A DNA stretch of 64,000 nt from Pedobacter alluvionis (GCF_003664035.1 NZ_RCCK01000014.1:124001-188000), one strand, 5' to 3'; positions 26,784 through 35,543 are shown, counted from the stretch's first letter. Made by a program: numbers and translations. Notes: generated by a model not told the origin, from the letters alone.

Positions 26784-29700
26784 ATGAAAAACAATGAACT
26801 GAACATGCTCGTGGGCATGTTGCATCAGGCCTCCAAGCTTGAACATTGCCTGCTGGATACTTATCTGTATACGGCATCAACCATTAAAAGCCTGCCAGAA
26901 GAATTTGCCCTACTGAGCAACGGCAAACCCAACCTGAGGAAAGCTATCCAATTTGAAAAGGCCCGCCAGTGGAAGCAGAGTATCCTTGGTGTTTCACACG
27001 AAGAGATGATGCACCTCCACTACGTGCAGTGCTTACTGCGCGCGCTTGATGAGTCTCCAAGCTTTGCCCTGCCAGACCGGAAAAAAGACACCGGTAACTG
27101 GTTTATCTCCAACTGGGACATTTACCAGCCCGGGGAGACCCAGGATGAGGGTACCGAAATCCCCCTGGAAGGATTAACCAGTAAGCAGATCAAACAGTTC
27201 ATTCTTTTTGAATCGACAGATTCTCTACAGGATTCAAGCCCGTTCGGTGACCAGAACAAAGCCCTGTTCCAGAAACTCTATGAGTTTGAACTGGATTTTC
27301 ATCTCGAAGGGATCCTGTACAACATCGCCGACCAGCAAAAAAGAGACGACATGAAAAAGGCGTTGAACGATATCTACCTCAACCTGGCACCAAGTGACGA
27401 GGGGATGTTAAAGGCTGCCCTTCTGGAAGCCTTGCCCGATGCAGAGGAAGACCTTAAATATGTGCGTTTTCAGTCAATCGGAGACTTTTACACCAAAGGG
27501 ATCCTTCCCCTCTACCAGCAGGCCTTCGACACCGGCAAGGTTAAAAATTCAAACCTTGGTTTCAACAACGAAATGCAAGGTTTTGCTGCCGGTGAAGGAT
27601 TTCTGCCCGTTGGCCCTGTCTACAGGAGCAAAAACTACACAGAATTTTCAACGGCAAACGCACAAAATGCATTACGTTACTTTAAAAATGTAGAAAGCAT
27701 CGTAAATGAAATTGTGGAGGAAGGAGAAGGATTTGAAGGATTTGAAGCCACAGCAGAACGTTTTTTGGCCAAAGTAACCGAAATTGGCGGGACAAGACAC
27801 TACCTTGATGCCTGGAAAAAGGACAAAAGGAATGCCCGAACCAAAGGATACAGCACGCCCCCATGGCTTGCAGATGCAGAACTGTGTCGCCAATCACACC
27901 TATACAGGTTTGTGATGATCTATATGGATATGGAATTTGAACAGCAGCTCTGCAAAAATGTGGGCACTACTTTCAGTGCAAACCGGGATCCGCTGCCAAT
28001 AGATATGGACAACCACTCCCTAAAAAAATTGGTTGCCGAAATGCCCAAACAATTCAATGCCTGTTACCTGGTGATGCTGTCATGGCTTTCCCGTATTTAT
28101 GAGGTCAAACTCTGGGAGACCGACAAAGACCGGAGACTGGCAATTGAGATGATCGCCACCTGGCCGATGATGTCCCTGTCTATCAGACCGTTCTTAGAGC
28201 TTATCTCCTTTTTTCCAGTTGACCTGAAGGCAATGTTCAGGCTCGATAAGGATGCGCTGCCAGGTTTACCGACAGACGCAACGCAACTGGCAGATTATTT
28301 TTTAGATAACGAGCGAAGCGAAGCCATCAATAAACAGGTCGATTATCTGGCACTCCGCGTACTGGCAAATGTATCTGATTGGGCCAAAGAACAGATTGAG
28401 GTGGTTAAAGCCAATTTTAGCGGTTATCAGGCAGAAATGATCATTACGAGGCTTTCCGGACTTTCGAGATTGAACGAGTTCGAAAAACAGTTTCCTTTCC
28501 GCGAACATGGCGGTTATTCCAACACCATGCCCGACCTGAACTATCAGCAGGAATTCCCAGATGCAGGACTGTTTAGTGAAAACCCTTCAATGCTTGGCCA
28601 GGAACCTAAAGATCCGAATGAACAGGACAGGATATTCGAAGACACACTGGTACTCAAGCTGCGCTTCGGCGGTTTCGGCCTGGTCCAGCTTTCTACAGAC
28701 CCTGACCCACCGACTGATGAGTCCGGCTGTACTGGAACGCATATGCTGCATGCCGCAGACGGGGAACGGACGCTTGACCGCGCATTGGTATGGCAAGACC
28801 TTCCCGGACAAAAAAATATCCTAAGGGAACCAAGGGAAAAATTGCCCCCTATAGGTGTCAATATTATTGATCTTACCCTACAGGTAACTGCTAACAGCGG
28901 GGCAACAGCCGGATACGTGCCTTTACAGATCATGCAATCCACTGGTGCGGTGCAGACTTCGGGCGTACAACAATACCTGGAGGTTAATGGTCTCAATGAC
29001 CTGGTGAAATATGATTCTTCGGATGTGCTGAGCACGGGGAGTTCCCTACGCCTCAACCTGCTTGAAAAGGACGGCATAAGGCCTTTTTTAAACGGAGACA
29101 ACCATCTGGTATCAAAAGACGGGGAACCGATTGATCCCTTCATCATTTCTGTCACCAACGATCAACACCAGAATATCTTCCAGCGCGAAATTTACAATGA
29201 AGGCAAAACTTTGCTTGAAATGGATCCATTGCAACGGGTGGAAACTTCGCGGTGGCCAACAGGATTTGATGCCAACCTGGATGATATCCCAACCTGGCTA
29301 ATCGACCATCTTCCTGCAGATTACACCCAGGCGCTGATGCAGGGGCCACCGACCTACCTGGCCAGCAGGGCGGATGTTTTATATGAAGAACTGAACCTGC
29401 TTTTGAACAATGGAGCAGTCATGGATCAGAATAAGGTTGATCGGTTGATTTCTTTCACAGAACGCCTGTTTTTGATCACCGTGCCAAGAGGAACCACAAT
29501 GGGCTGGCTTTCTATTTTGCTCAACTATGGTCACTCGGTAAGCGGTATTCTGAAATCATCCGAAAGCGATAATCCGATTTATGATCTGATTGAACGCGAA
29601 CTGAATCTCAAAGTGAGCTGTGAACCAGAAGAAAAAGACCGCACCAAAGCGAATTCAAGATGGGTGGTCAAATACACTAAGGGAATTATGGATACTGATG

Positions 29701-30158
29701 CGATAACCGATTTAGTTTACGGGGAGCTTTATATTCCTTTACAGGTGATACCCGATGGGAGAAAGTTCAACATCAAAAAGAAATGGGTATTCGCCCCGGG
29801 AATGAAAGACCTCGTGGCCGGTTATACCTGTGATTTCTCAAAACCGTTCTGGGACACTTTCATAATAGAAGGTAAAGTGAGATCCATCACATTACCCAGC
29901 GGTATCAAAATAATAGAGACATTGGCTGAACATGATACTTATAGCTACAGTTATACGGCCGATGGGGTAACAGGAATCGATGGCTACACAGGTTCATTTA
30001 AGGTGAGCGTGATGGATGACAACCGTGTGGAGCTACTTTTGGAGGTCAGCTTCGGCTTTGAAAATACAGCTGCATTTAAAACAATGACTACCATTGTAGG
30101 GGGCTTCTTTAGCTCCACCTCAGCTGCACTAAATGCTCATTTCTCTCCGGAGCAATAA
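26784..30158 (+). CDS. giant ferritin-like (VioB-type) protein with C-terminal SRPBCC-like domain
   Basis: A 1124-residue protein. Residues about 10-220 look like the ferritin-like domain of iminophenyl-pyruvate dimer synthases (VioB/RebD type): SKLEHCLLDTYLY with E20, then SHEEMMHLHYVQCLLRAL with E73, E74 and H77. A helical middle part (about 370-570) and a beta-rich part (about 600-850) follow. Residues about 955-1115 (KPFWDTFIIEGKV, IKIIETLAEHDTYSYSYT, GYTGSFKVSVMDD) resemble the SRPBCC/polyketide-cyclase fold. No signal peptide. The gene is clearly richer in G+C than its neighbours (sampled lines near 47 percent against about 33 percent in the sulfatase), suggesting separate acquisition. 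An oxidative tailoring or metal/heme role is inferred only from fold. Confidence 0.55.
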   Translation: MKNNELNMLVGMLHQASKLEHCLLDTYLYTASTIKSLPEEFALLSNGKPNLRKAIQFEKARQWKQSILGVSHEEMMHLHYVQCLLRALDESPSFALPDRKKDTGNWFISNWDIYQPGETQDEGTEIPLEGLTSKQIKQFILFESTDSLQDSSPFGDQNKALFQKLYEFELDFHLEGILYNIADQQKRDDMKKALNDIYLNLAPSDEGMLKAALLEALPDAEEDLKYVRFQSIGDFYTKGILPLYQQAFDTGKVKNSNLGFNNEMQGFAAGEGFLPVGPVYRSKNYTEFSTANAQNALRYFKNVESIVNEIVEEGEGFEGFEATAERFLAKVTEIGGTRHYLDAWKKDKRNARTKGYSTPPWLADAELCRQSHLYRFVMIYMDMEFEQQLCKNVGTTFSANRDPLPIDMDNHSLKKLVAEMPKQFNACYLVMLSWLSRIYEVKLWETDKDRRLAIEMIATWPMMSLSIRPFLELISFFPVDLKAMFRLDKDALPGLPTDATQLADYFLDNERSEAINKQVDYLALRVLANVSDWAKEQIEVVKANFSGYQAEMIITRLSGLSRLNEFEKQFPFREHGGYSNTMPDLNYQQEFPDAGLFSENPSMLGQEPKDPNEQDRIFEDTLVLKLRFGGFGLVQLSTDPDPPTDESGCTGTHMLHAADGERTLDRALVWQDLPGQKNILREPREKLPPIGVNIIDLTLQVTANSGATAGYVPLQIMQSTGAVQTSGVQQYLEVNGLNDLVKYDSSDVLSTGSSLRLNLLEKDGIRPFLNGDNHLVSKDGEPIDPFIISVTNDQHQNIFQREIYNEGKTLLEMDPLQRVETSRWPTGFDANLDDIPTWLIDHLPADYTQALMQGPPTYLASRADVLYEELNLLLNNGAVMDQNKVDRLISFTERLFLITVPRGTTMGWLSILLNYGHSVSGILKSSESDNPIYDLIERELNLKVSCEPEEKDRTKANSRWVVKYTKGIMDTDAITDLVYGELYIPLQVIPDGRKFNIKKKWVFAPGMKDLVAGYTCDFSKPFWDTFIIEGKVRSITLPSGIKIIETLAEHDTYSYSYTADGVTGIDGYTGSFKVSVMDDNRVELLLEVSFGFENTAAFKTMTTIVGGFFSSTSAALNAHFSPEQ

Positions 30159-30174
30159 TAAGCTAATAATATCC

Positions 30175-30201
30175 ATAGGGCTGCCGGTCCGGCAGCCCTA
30201 T
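30175..30201 (+). terminator. hairpin after the ferritin-like gene
   Basis: Near-perfect palindrome ATAGGGCTGCCGG / CCGGCAGCCCTAT, 16 bp after the stop codon. No T run follows, so it is a terminator or RNA 3'-end stabiliser only by position. Confidence 0.6.
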
Positions 30202-30381
30202 AATAAGATACTTCCTGAGAATCAGCGCTTGTATAAATTGCTCCTTCCCTATCAAAGCATACAGCTTGTCTGGCAAGCCAGGCATCATTTAAGATTTACA
30301 AGCCTTAATCATTTACTACCCGATTTGAGAAGCAAACAGGTGCGAAATCCAGGAAATGCCTAAAGGATGATAACCCATTCC

Positions 30382-30622
30382 AGCGCAAGTCTTAGTGCCG
30401 AGGGCCTTAGCCGTCGCCTGACTTGCGCTTTCTTTACATCAATCTTGATCACCCTTGCTTCTTTCGTAATCTGTCGCCCCATTCTAGCATAAGTCTTAGC
30501 GCCGTCGTCTGAATGAGCTTTCATTAAATCAATACATTAATCTCTCTAAAAACTCCAATTAGTGAGGTGTTATGAGAGCACAACTCAGCCAACCCGTCAC
30601 CCCGCACACTAAGACATACGCT
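30382..30622. repeat. repeat family R1, copies c (short) and d
   Basis: Copy c (30382-30429) is an internally deleted 48-bp form: AGCGCAAGT...ACTTGCGCT. Copy d (30486-30622) is a longer, decayed form with ends AGCATAAGTCTTAG and CTAAGACATACGCT and the same interior words as copy a. The rest of 30202-30713 shows no gene; a short frame that overlaps the end of the preceding gene is not convincing. Confidence 0.7.
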
Positions 30623-30713
30623 AATAAAGGTAAAACAAACAAGAGGCTTGCAATCATATTACAATTGATTTTATAGATTAAAAATAAGTGTTATATTGAA
30701 GTTTATTAATCTT

Positions 30714-30743
30714 GACCTCATCAGCATTTGTGTTGCTGAGGTC
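30714..30743 (+). promoter_or_regulatory. hairpin in the fucosidase leader
   Basis: GACCTCATCAGCA / TGCTGAGGTC, an imperfect stem ending 27 bp before the start codon. It may be a terminator remnant of an upstream unit, an operator, or a leader structure; the sequence does not decide. Confidence 0.35.
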
Positions 30744-30770
30744 GATTAGATTACAATATTAATTTAATTC

Positions 30771-32543
30771 ATGATGAAAATTTTAAAAGCCAGTATCTGC
30801 TTTGCTATTATTTTACTTTGTTTTACAACAATACGGGCACAATCAACAAATAAAAAAAGTGCTGTAAAGGCAGTCACTCCAATACCACAGATACCTCCTC
30901 CAGGAGCAATAGATAGTACGCCAATGGGCGACTGGAACTCATTTTCTGAAGTAAAACTTAATTTACCTATTTACCCAGGCCCCTTCAAGCCTACCTGGGC
31001 ATCTATTGAATCCAATTATCCGGGAGATCCAGCCTGGTTAAGAGACGCGAAGTTTGGCATCTGGGTTCATTTTGGGCCACAGGCATCTGGTGAAAGTGGA
31101 GATTGGTATGCGCGCAGGCTATATACTCCAGGTACCCCCGCATATAAAAAACATCAGGAAAAATATGGTCATCCATCAGAAGCCGGATACAAAGAAGTTC
31201 TTCGTGATTGGAACCCTAAAAAGCTGGATCCGGCAAAACTGGCTAAAATATATAAAGATGCCGGAGCAAAATTTTTAATGATCCAGGGTGTACATCATGA
31301 CAACTATGATTTATGGAACTCGAAATATCAGCCATGGAATTCTGTCAATATCGGACCTAAACGAGATCTGTTAAGGGAATGGGCAAAAGCATGCCGTGCA
31401 AATAATATCCGCTATGGTGTTACCTTTCATCACGAATATACCTGGTGGTGGTGGCAAACAGCATTCGGCAGCGATACTGAAGGTGCAAAAAAAGGAATCC
31501 CTTATGATGGTAATCTTACGCTTGCGGATGGAAAAGGTAAATGGTGGGAGGGTTACGACCCACGCATGCTCTATGGAATTGACTTGCGTGAATACAAGGG
31601 GGTGGCAGAAAAATCGCACAGTCCCTGGTCGCCGCCTTCGCCGGGAATATTCAGCAAACACCTGGATTATGCCAAATGGTATGCAACAAATTGGGCAATG
31701 CGCATGATGGATGTGGTAGAGCACTATGATCCTGACTTTATTTATACAGATGGCACGGTACAGGGGCCTTTTACGGGTAATGGTACAGGTACCGGTTATA
31801 AGGCTGATGCTATGCAGAGCGTAATTGCAGACTACTACAACAGAACCCTGGCACATCGTGGAAAGGTGAATACCTTCAGTATTGTCAAGTTCCGTGACAA
31901 AACCAACGGTACAGTTACTACAGAGGAATTCGCTATTCCGGAAAACATTAAAACAAATCAGCCCTGGATTGCAGAAGCGCCTGTTGGAGATTGGTATTAT
32001 GCACCCAACTTTACCTATGATTCCGGCATGATGATCAGATATGTGATTGAGGCAATCGCCAGAGACGGCAATGCTGCACTTTGTGTTTCATTACTGCCAG
32101 ACGGTTCATTGGATGAAGGCAGTTTAAAGATGCTTAAAGAAGTAGGTATATGGATGCGCAGGAACGGGGAAGCGGTATACGGAAGCCGGTCCTGGAAAAT
32201 CCCGGGAGAAGGGGAACAGCAAAACGGTAAGCTAAAAATGCTACCTGGCGGAAAATTGGGAAGGAAACAGGCAGAATTCAAATTCAGCAAAGAAGATTTT
32301 CGTTTTACGATAGGTAAAAACGGGTCACTTTATGCTTTTTGCATGACTGCACCAGAAAAAGGAGCTGGGTTAAAAATCAAATCCCTTGGTGTGGAGCAGA
32401 ACTATTTAAATAAAGCAATAAAAAATGTAAGCTTGGTAGGATATAAGGGTAAACTGGAGTGGAAACAACAGAATGATGGATTGATTATAAATTGCCCTTC
32501 AGAAATGCCTTATGTGACCGCCGTGGTATTTAAAGTAGATTAA
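30771..32543 (+). CDS. alpha-L-fucosidase, GH29, secreted
   Basis: A 590-residue exported glycosidase with signal peptide (KILKASICFAIILLCFTTIRA). The GH29 barrel begins at about residue 85: AKFGIWVHFGPQASGESGDWYARRLY (in part). It continues with AGAKFLMIQGVHHDNYDLWNSKY, VTFHHEYTWWWWQ and YDPDFIYTDGT, where D327 is the likely nucleophile. The C-terminal 90 residues form a small beta domain. The ATG at 30771 is followed by a second Met; either may start. No SusC/SusD or other glycosidase is adjacent, so it is not in a polysaccharide utilisation locus here; R1 and R2 repeats bracket it on both sides. Confidence 0.9.
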   Translation: MMKILKASICFAIILLCFTTIRAQSTNKKSAVKAVTPIPQIPPPGAIDSTPMGDWNSFSEVKLNLPIYPGPFKPTWASIESNYPGDPAWLRDAKFGIWVHFGPQASGESGDWYARRLYTPGTPAYKKHQEKYGHPSEAGYKEVLRDWNPKKLDPAKLAKIYKDAGAKFLMIQGVHHDNYDLWNSKYQPWNSVNIGPKRDLLREWAKACRANNIRYGVTFHHEYTWWWWQTAFGSDTEGAKKGIPYDGNLTLADGKGKWWEGYDPRMLYGIDLREYKGVAEKSHSPWSPPSPGIFSKHLDYAKWYATNWAMRMMDVVEHYDPDFIYTDGTVQGPFTGNGTGTGYKADAMQSVIADYYNRTLAHRGKVNTFSIVKFRDKTNGTVTTEEFAIPENIKTNQPWIAEAPVGDWYYAPNFTYDSGMMIRYVIEAIARDGNAALCVSLLPDGSLDEGSLKMLKEVGIWMRRNGEAVYGSRSWKIPGEGEQQNGKLKMLPGGKLGRKQAEFKFSKEDFRFTIGKNGSLYAFCMTAPEKGAGLKIKSLGVEQNYLNKAIKNVSLVGYKGKLEWKQQNDGLIINCPSEMPYVTAVVFKVD

Positions 32544-32613
32544 TTTGTTTGAATGGGTGTGTTTTGATCTGGTCGCTCCTATTCAATTAATACAGGTGAG
32601 GAAGTGTAAACCC

Positions 32614-32745
32614 CAATGTCATTAAGTTAAGGTTTTTAACCACAGATGTACACAGATAAACACGGATTTTTATATCTGTGTGCATCCTTTTTATCTGTGG
32701 TTAAATTATGCATACCTAAGCCGATGGCTTAACTTAATGATTTAT
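32614..32745. mobile_element. repeat family R2, copy b (inverted relative to copy a)
   Basis: Exactly 132 bp, nearly identical to the reverse complement of copy a. The left end CAATGTCATTAAGTTAA is intact; the right end keeps TTAACTTAATGA but has lost CATTG. No clear target duplication is seen, and its right border abuts an R1 copy flank (ACCCATTCC). A third, partial copy of one end is at about 42341-42388. Confidence 0.8.
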
Positions 32746-32755
32746 TACCCATTCC

Positions 32756-32982
32756 AGCAAAAGTCTTAGCGCTAAGTGCCTTAGCCGTCGCCTGACTTGT
32801 GCTTTCGTTACATCAATCTTGATCAACCCTTGCTTCTTTCATCATCTGTCGCCAATTATAGAACAATTCTTAGCGCCGTCGTCTGAATGAGCTTTCATTA
32901 AATCAATACATTAATCTCTCTAAAAACCCATTCTAGCGCAAGTCTTAGTGCCGAGGGCCTTAGCCGTCGCCTGACTTGTGCT
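32756..32982. repeat. repeat family R1, copies e, f (partial) and g
   Basis: Copy e (32756-32803) and copy g (32935-32982) are 48-bp short forms ending ACTTGTGCT. Copy f (about 32868-32926) is the left part of a long copy joined directly to copy g. The remaining spacer to 33280 holds no gene that I can support. Confidence 0.65.
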
Positions 32983-33280
32983 TTCGTTACATCAATCTTA
33001 TATTAAAACATCTTAAAGTCCAGCATTCAACTTTGGTATTGTTCCACCCATAAATAGTATCATTTTATGAATTTCCCCAGGAACTGATCGGAAGGAAATG
33101 CTATAAAAATCATTTTATTTTTTGCTGAAAATTTTATTGAAACAGTATCCTCCAGAAGAAAAAACACCCCCTATTTTCCGATCCGCGGCTTATACGCGAA
33201 CCCTTGCTTAGGTAGAAAATGGCCATGCCAAATGGTATATGCTTTGTTGAAAGTTATTACATCTTAAAAAATATCTACCT

Positions 33281-33589
33281 ATGAAACAATACGAATTTAC
33301 GAACAACATCAAGCTTCATGCAGGCGCCCTACGTTCACATGCATTAAAGTTTACGAACGACATTGATGATGCAAATGATCTCTTGCAGGATACGTTGGTA
33401 AAGGCCACGCGGTTTGCCGCAAAATTTGACCAGAGAGCCAATATAAAGGGCTGGCTTTTTATAATCATGCGCAATACCTTTATCAGCAGGTATAGAAAAC
33501 AACAGCGCGAACGGGAACGCGTTTTACAGGTTGAAGAAATCTCATCAGCAACTCTGTACAAGCGCAACCGCAAACCACGCCAAAAATAA
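33281..33589 (+). CDS. sigma-70 region 2-only protein (truncated ECF sigma factor)
   Basis: A 102-residue protein covering only region 2 of an ECF sigma factor: LHAGALRSHALKFTNDIDDANDLLQDTLVKA (in part; core-binding helix, with the DANDLLQDT signature), then GWLFIIMRNTFISRYRKQQRERE (-10 recognition helix). Full ECF factors have about 170-190 residues with a region 4 HTH for -35 binding. No region 4 is found in any frame of the following 70 bp. It may be a stand-alone region 2 protein or a truncated relic. It is followed by a small acidic protein and a single-domain response regulator on the same strand. Confidence 0.65.
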   Translation: MKQYEFTNNIKLHAGALRSHALKFTNDIDDANDLLQDTLVKATRFAAKFDQRANIKGWLFIIMRNTFISRYRKQQRERERVLQVEEISSATLYKRNRKPRQK

Positions 33590-33666
33590 GTTTGCAGGGA
33601 ATGTTCTTTTTCATTAATTAAAACTTTCGGCCTTTTTATGCTGTTTATTTTCATAAAACTAAACCT

Positions 33667-33933
33667 ATGTCAGATACAGAAAAAAACGAAAAACAAGAAA
33701 GACAAACGGATCAAAGAAACGATTCCGAGCAGCTAAACCAGATTGCATTAGGTAATACAGACATAGAAATCACTCCTGAGCGCGATAACAATGATCTTTT
33801 AAGTTTGCCAAAAACTTCGGGTACAGGTTCTAATCCTGCGGCCGCTAACCCTGAATCACTTATTGTACACGAGGATAAAAAAGAAAAGAGATATGAAGAG
33901 GATGCAAAAGACAACGCAACTTCAGGTGAATAA
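33667..33933 (+). CDS. small acidic, disordered hypothetical protein
   Basis: An 88-residue, highly charged protein (MSDTEKNEKQERQTDQRNDS at the N-terminus, many Asp/Glu/Lys/Asn, no Cys, no hydrophobic segment), predicted to be unstructured. No family recognised. Similar small hydrophilic proteins in Bacteroidota often sit among stress genes. The frame is bounded by plausible spacers on both sides and lies in the same direction as its neighbours, so I consider it real with moderate confidence. Confidence 0.5.
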   Translation: MSDTEKNEKQERQTDQRNDSEQLNQIALGNTDIEITPERDNNDLLSLPKTSGTGSNPAAANPESLIVHEDKKEKRYEEDAKDNATSGE

Positions 33934-33992
33934 TGTTAAATTGTTCCTTTACGCTATAACAGTCATCAGTTTATGAACAGAATTAAATTAAT

Positions 33993-34370
33993 ATGAACAA
34001 ACTGATCGGAATACTTGAAGATGATCAGGGCATTAGGGATATATTAGAGTTTCTCCTTTCAGAAGAAGGTTATGAGGTAGAATGCTACACTACCGTGAAT
34101 AATTTTTTAACCAAAAAAGATTCCAGTCCGGATCTTTTCATATTGGATGTAATGTTACCTGATGGCAATGGCCTTGAGGTATGCAAGATATTAAAGTCGT
34201 CACCAAAAACTTCAGCCACACCAGTAATTATGATGAGCGCACATGCCGATATGCAACAGATGAACAGTGGTTGCCGGGCAGAAGAATTTGTTAAAAAGCC
34301 ATTTGATATTTTCGCAATGCTGGAAAAGATTGTACAATTATTAAATAAAGGTAATCCAACTACCCATTAA
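33993..34370 (+). CDS. single-domain response regulator (CheY-like)
   Basis: A 125-residue stand-alone receiver. IGILEDDQGIRDIL gives the acidic pocket, D52 in LFILDVMLPDGNG is the phosphorylation site, and VKKPFDI supplies the conserved Lys. No output domain. No cognate histidine kinase is adjacent. It might act as a phosphorelay intermediate or through protein contacts, possibly with the nearby region 2 sigma protein, but this is speculation from proximity. Confidence 0.88.
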   Translation: MNKLIGILEDDQGIRDILEFLLSEEGYEVECYTTVNNFLTKKDSSPDLFILDVMLPDGNGLEVCKILKSSPKTSATPVIMMSAHADMQQMNSGCRAEEFVKKPFDIFAMLEKIVQLLNKGNPTTH

Positions 34371-34967
34371 TTATAGCTTTAGGGATGTTAAAAAAAGAAT
34401 AAGGTACAGCCTCCCTTTCCTTTATGTTGTATTAGAAATTATTTTCTCAAATACTGTACTTCTTTAAGATCTGCCGTTCAGTAATGCAGTTTTTTTCGGC
34501 CCAATTTCTGGATTTGCTCTTTAGAATTGAGCAGGAAAATATGATTCAATTTTAGAAAAATCATCTTTGGAAGTGATTTTTACGAGTGGTTCTCCCCCGG
34601 TAAAGATCGCGGCCACAATCAACAAAATTCTTTGAGTGGTAAAGATTCCCCATTTGTCATTTTGGCACTCAGCTTAGGCGAGCTATCATTATTCTGTTTT
34701 TTATGTATGTTTTGTTACGCAAAAGTTTAGATACCCCGGATCAATGGATTATTATCCTTTTCCACGTTCTTATCATCTCTGAATGCCGCGCTTTGTTCTG
34801 GTGTCTTCGGGTCACTGCTGAGACTTGCCTTTCCGGCGATTCCACGGTAATTAATTGTTCTCTTGACCTGCTAACTGAAATGCAAAATTTAGTTGTACAT
34901 CGTTGTTGTATAACAGGCTATTGAGTCTGTATCTTTATGCAAATAATTATTACTAGTTTGTATAGGT
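34371..34967. other. gene-free spacer
   Basis: About 600 bp without a credible complete gene. One hydrophilic open stretch on the minus strand is listed separately. A 73-codon frame on the plus strand (34703-34924) is Cys/Leu-rich, lacks family features and probably is chance. Confidence 0.4.
34727..34870 (-). pseudogene. possible remnant of a small hydrophilic protein gene
   Basis: Between in-frame stops the minus strand reads a protein-like, hydrophilic sequence ending DKNVEKDNNPLIRGI, preceded by SLSSDPKTPEQSAAFR. It has no ATG. Composition looks coding, but 47 open codons alone are weak evidence. It may be the 3' end of a decayed gene. Confidence 0.22.
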
Positions 34968-35543
34968 TTGATCAATAATCCAAAGAAAATATTAAGGGAC
35001 CATATTGAAAAAGTGGTAAAACTTACAGACAACGAATTTGATTTCGTCATAGGTCATTTTGCGTTACAATCCTTTAAGAAAACCCAATTCATAATTCAGG
35101 CTGGAGACCACGTTAAAGATGTCTTTTTTATTTTATCAGGACTTGTAAAGCTCTTTTATATGGACGAATCCGCAAAGCAGCACATTGTATCGTTTGCCAT
35201 GGAAGATTGGTGGGAGACTGATTTCAATGCCTATTATGCTCAACGTAGGGCCGTTTTCTCTTTGGCGTGTCTCGAAAATACCGAGACCTACTCGCTATCA
35301 TTGGAAAACTTCAATAGGCTTTGTAATGGTCTGCAAAAAATGGAGCACTTTTTCCTTATGAAGTCTATCGCTGGCCACATTGGATCACAAGAACGCATAC
35401 TGTCTTTTCTCACTTCTGATGCTCGAGCGCGATATGAAAACTTGATCAATAAGAGCCCAGGTTTACTGCAACGTGTACCAAAAGCAACGTTGGCTTTATA
35501 TCTCGGTGTCTCCCGGGAAACTTTAAGTCGGCTTGGTTCTTAA
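34968..35543 (+). CDS. Crp/Fnr family regulator
   Basis: A 191-residue protein: cNMP-binding-like N-terminal domain (QFIIQAGDHVKDVFFILSGL, residues about 38-57) and a C-terminal winged helix (LQRVPKATLALYLGVSRETLSRLG). The reading frame offers only a TTG start (34968); no ATG precedes the conserved region. It belongs to the Bacteroidota subgroup with an FxxxCLExTE-like helix (SLACLENTETYSL). It stands 82 bp before a RidA-family gene, an arrangement that suggests the regulator controls that neighbour. Confidence 0.8.
   Translation: MINNPKKILRDHIEKVVKLTDNEFDFVIGHFALQSFKKTQFIIQAGDHVKDVFFILSGLVKLFYMDESAKQHIVSFAMEDWWETDFNAYYAQRRAVFSLACLENTETYSLSLENFNRLCNGLQKMEHFFLMKSIAGHIGSQERILSFLTSDARARYENLINKSPGLLQRVPKATLALYLGVSRETLSRLGS

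Noticed and set aside
28544..29158. 204-codon minus-strand frame inside the giant ferritin-like gene
   Set aside because: Antisense shadow of a long G+C-richer gene, rich in Ser, Arg, Cys and Pro; the sense frame has clear domains.
31371..31856. 161-codon minus-strand frame inside the fucosidase gene
   Set aside because: Antisense to the conserved GH29 catalytic core; no recognisable protein features.
21680..33000. Genomic island integrated at tRNA-Ser
   Set aside because: The tRNA is intact and I found no second copy of its 3' end, and no integrase gene; clustering of repeats alone is not enough.
34703..34924. 73-codon plus-strand frame before the Crp-like gene
   Set aside because: Cys/Leu-rich, no family features, and antisense to a more protein-like minus-strand stretch.
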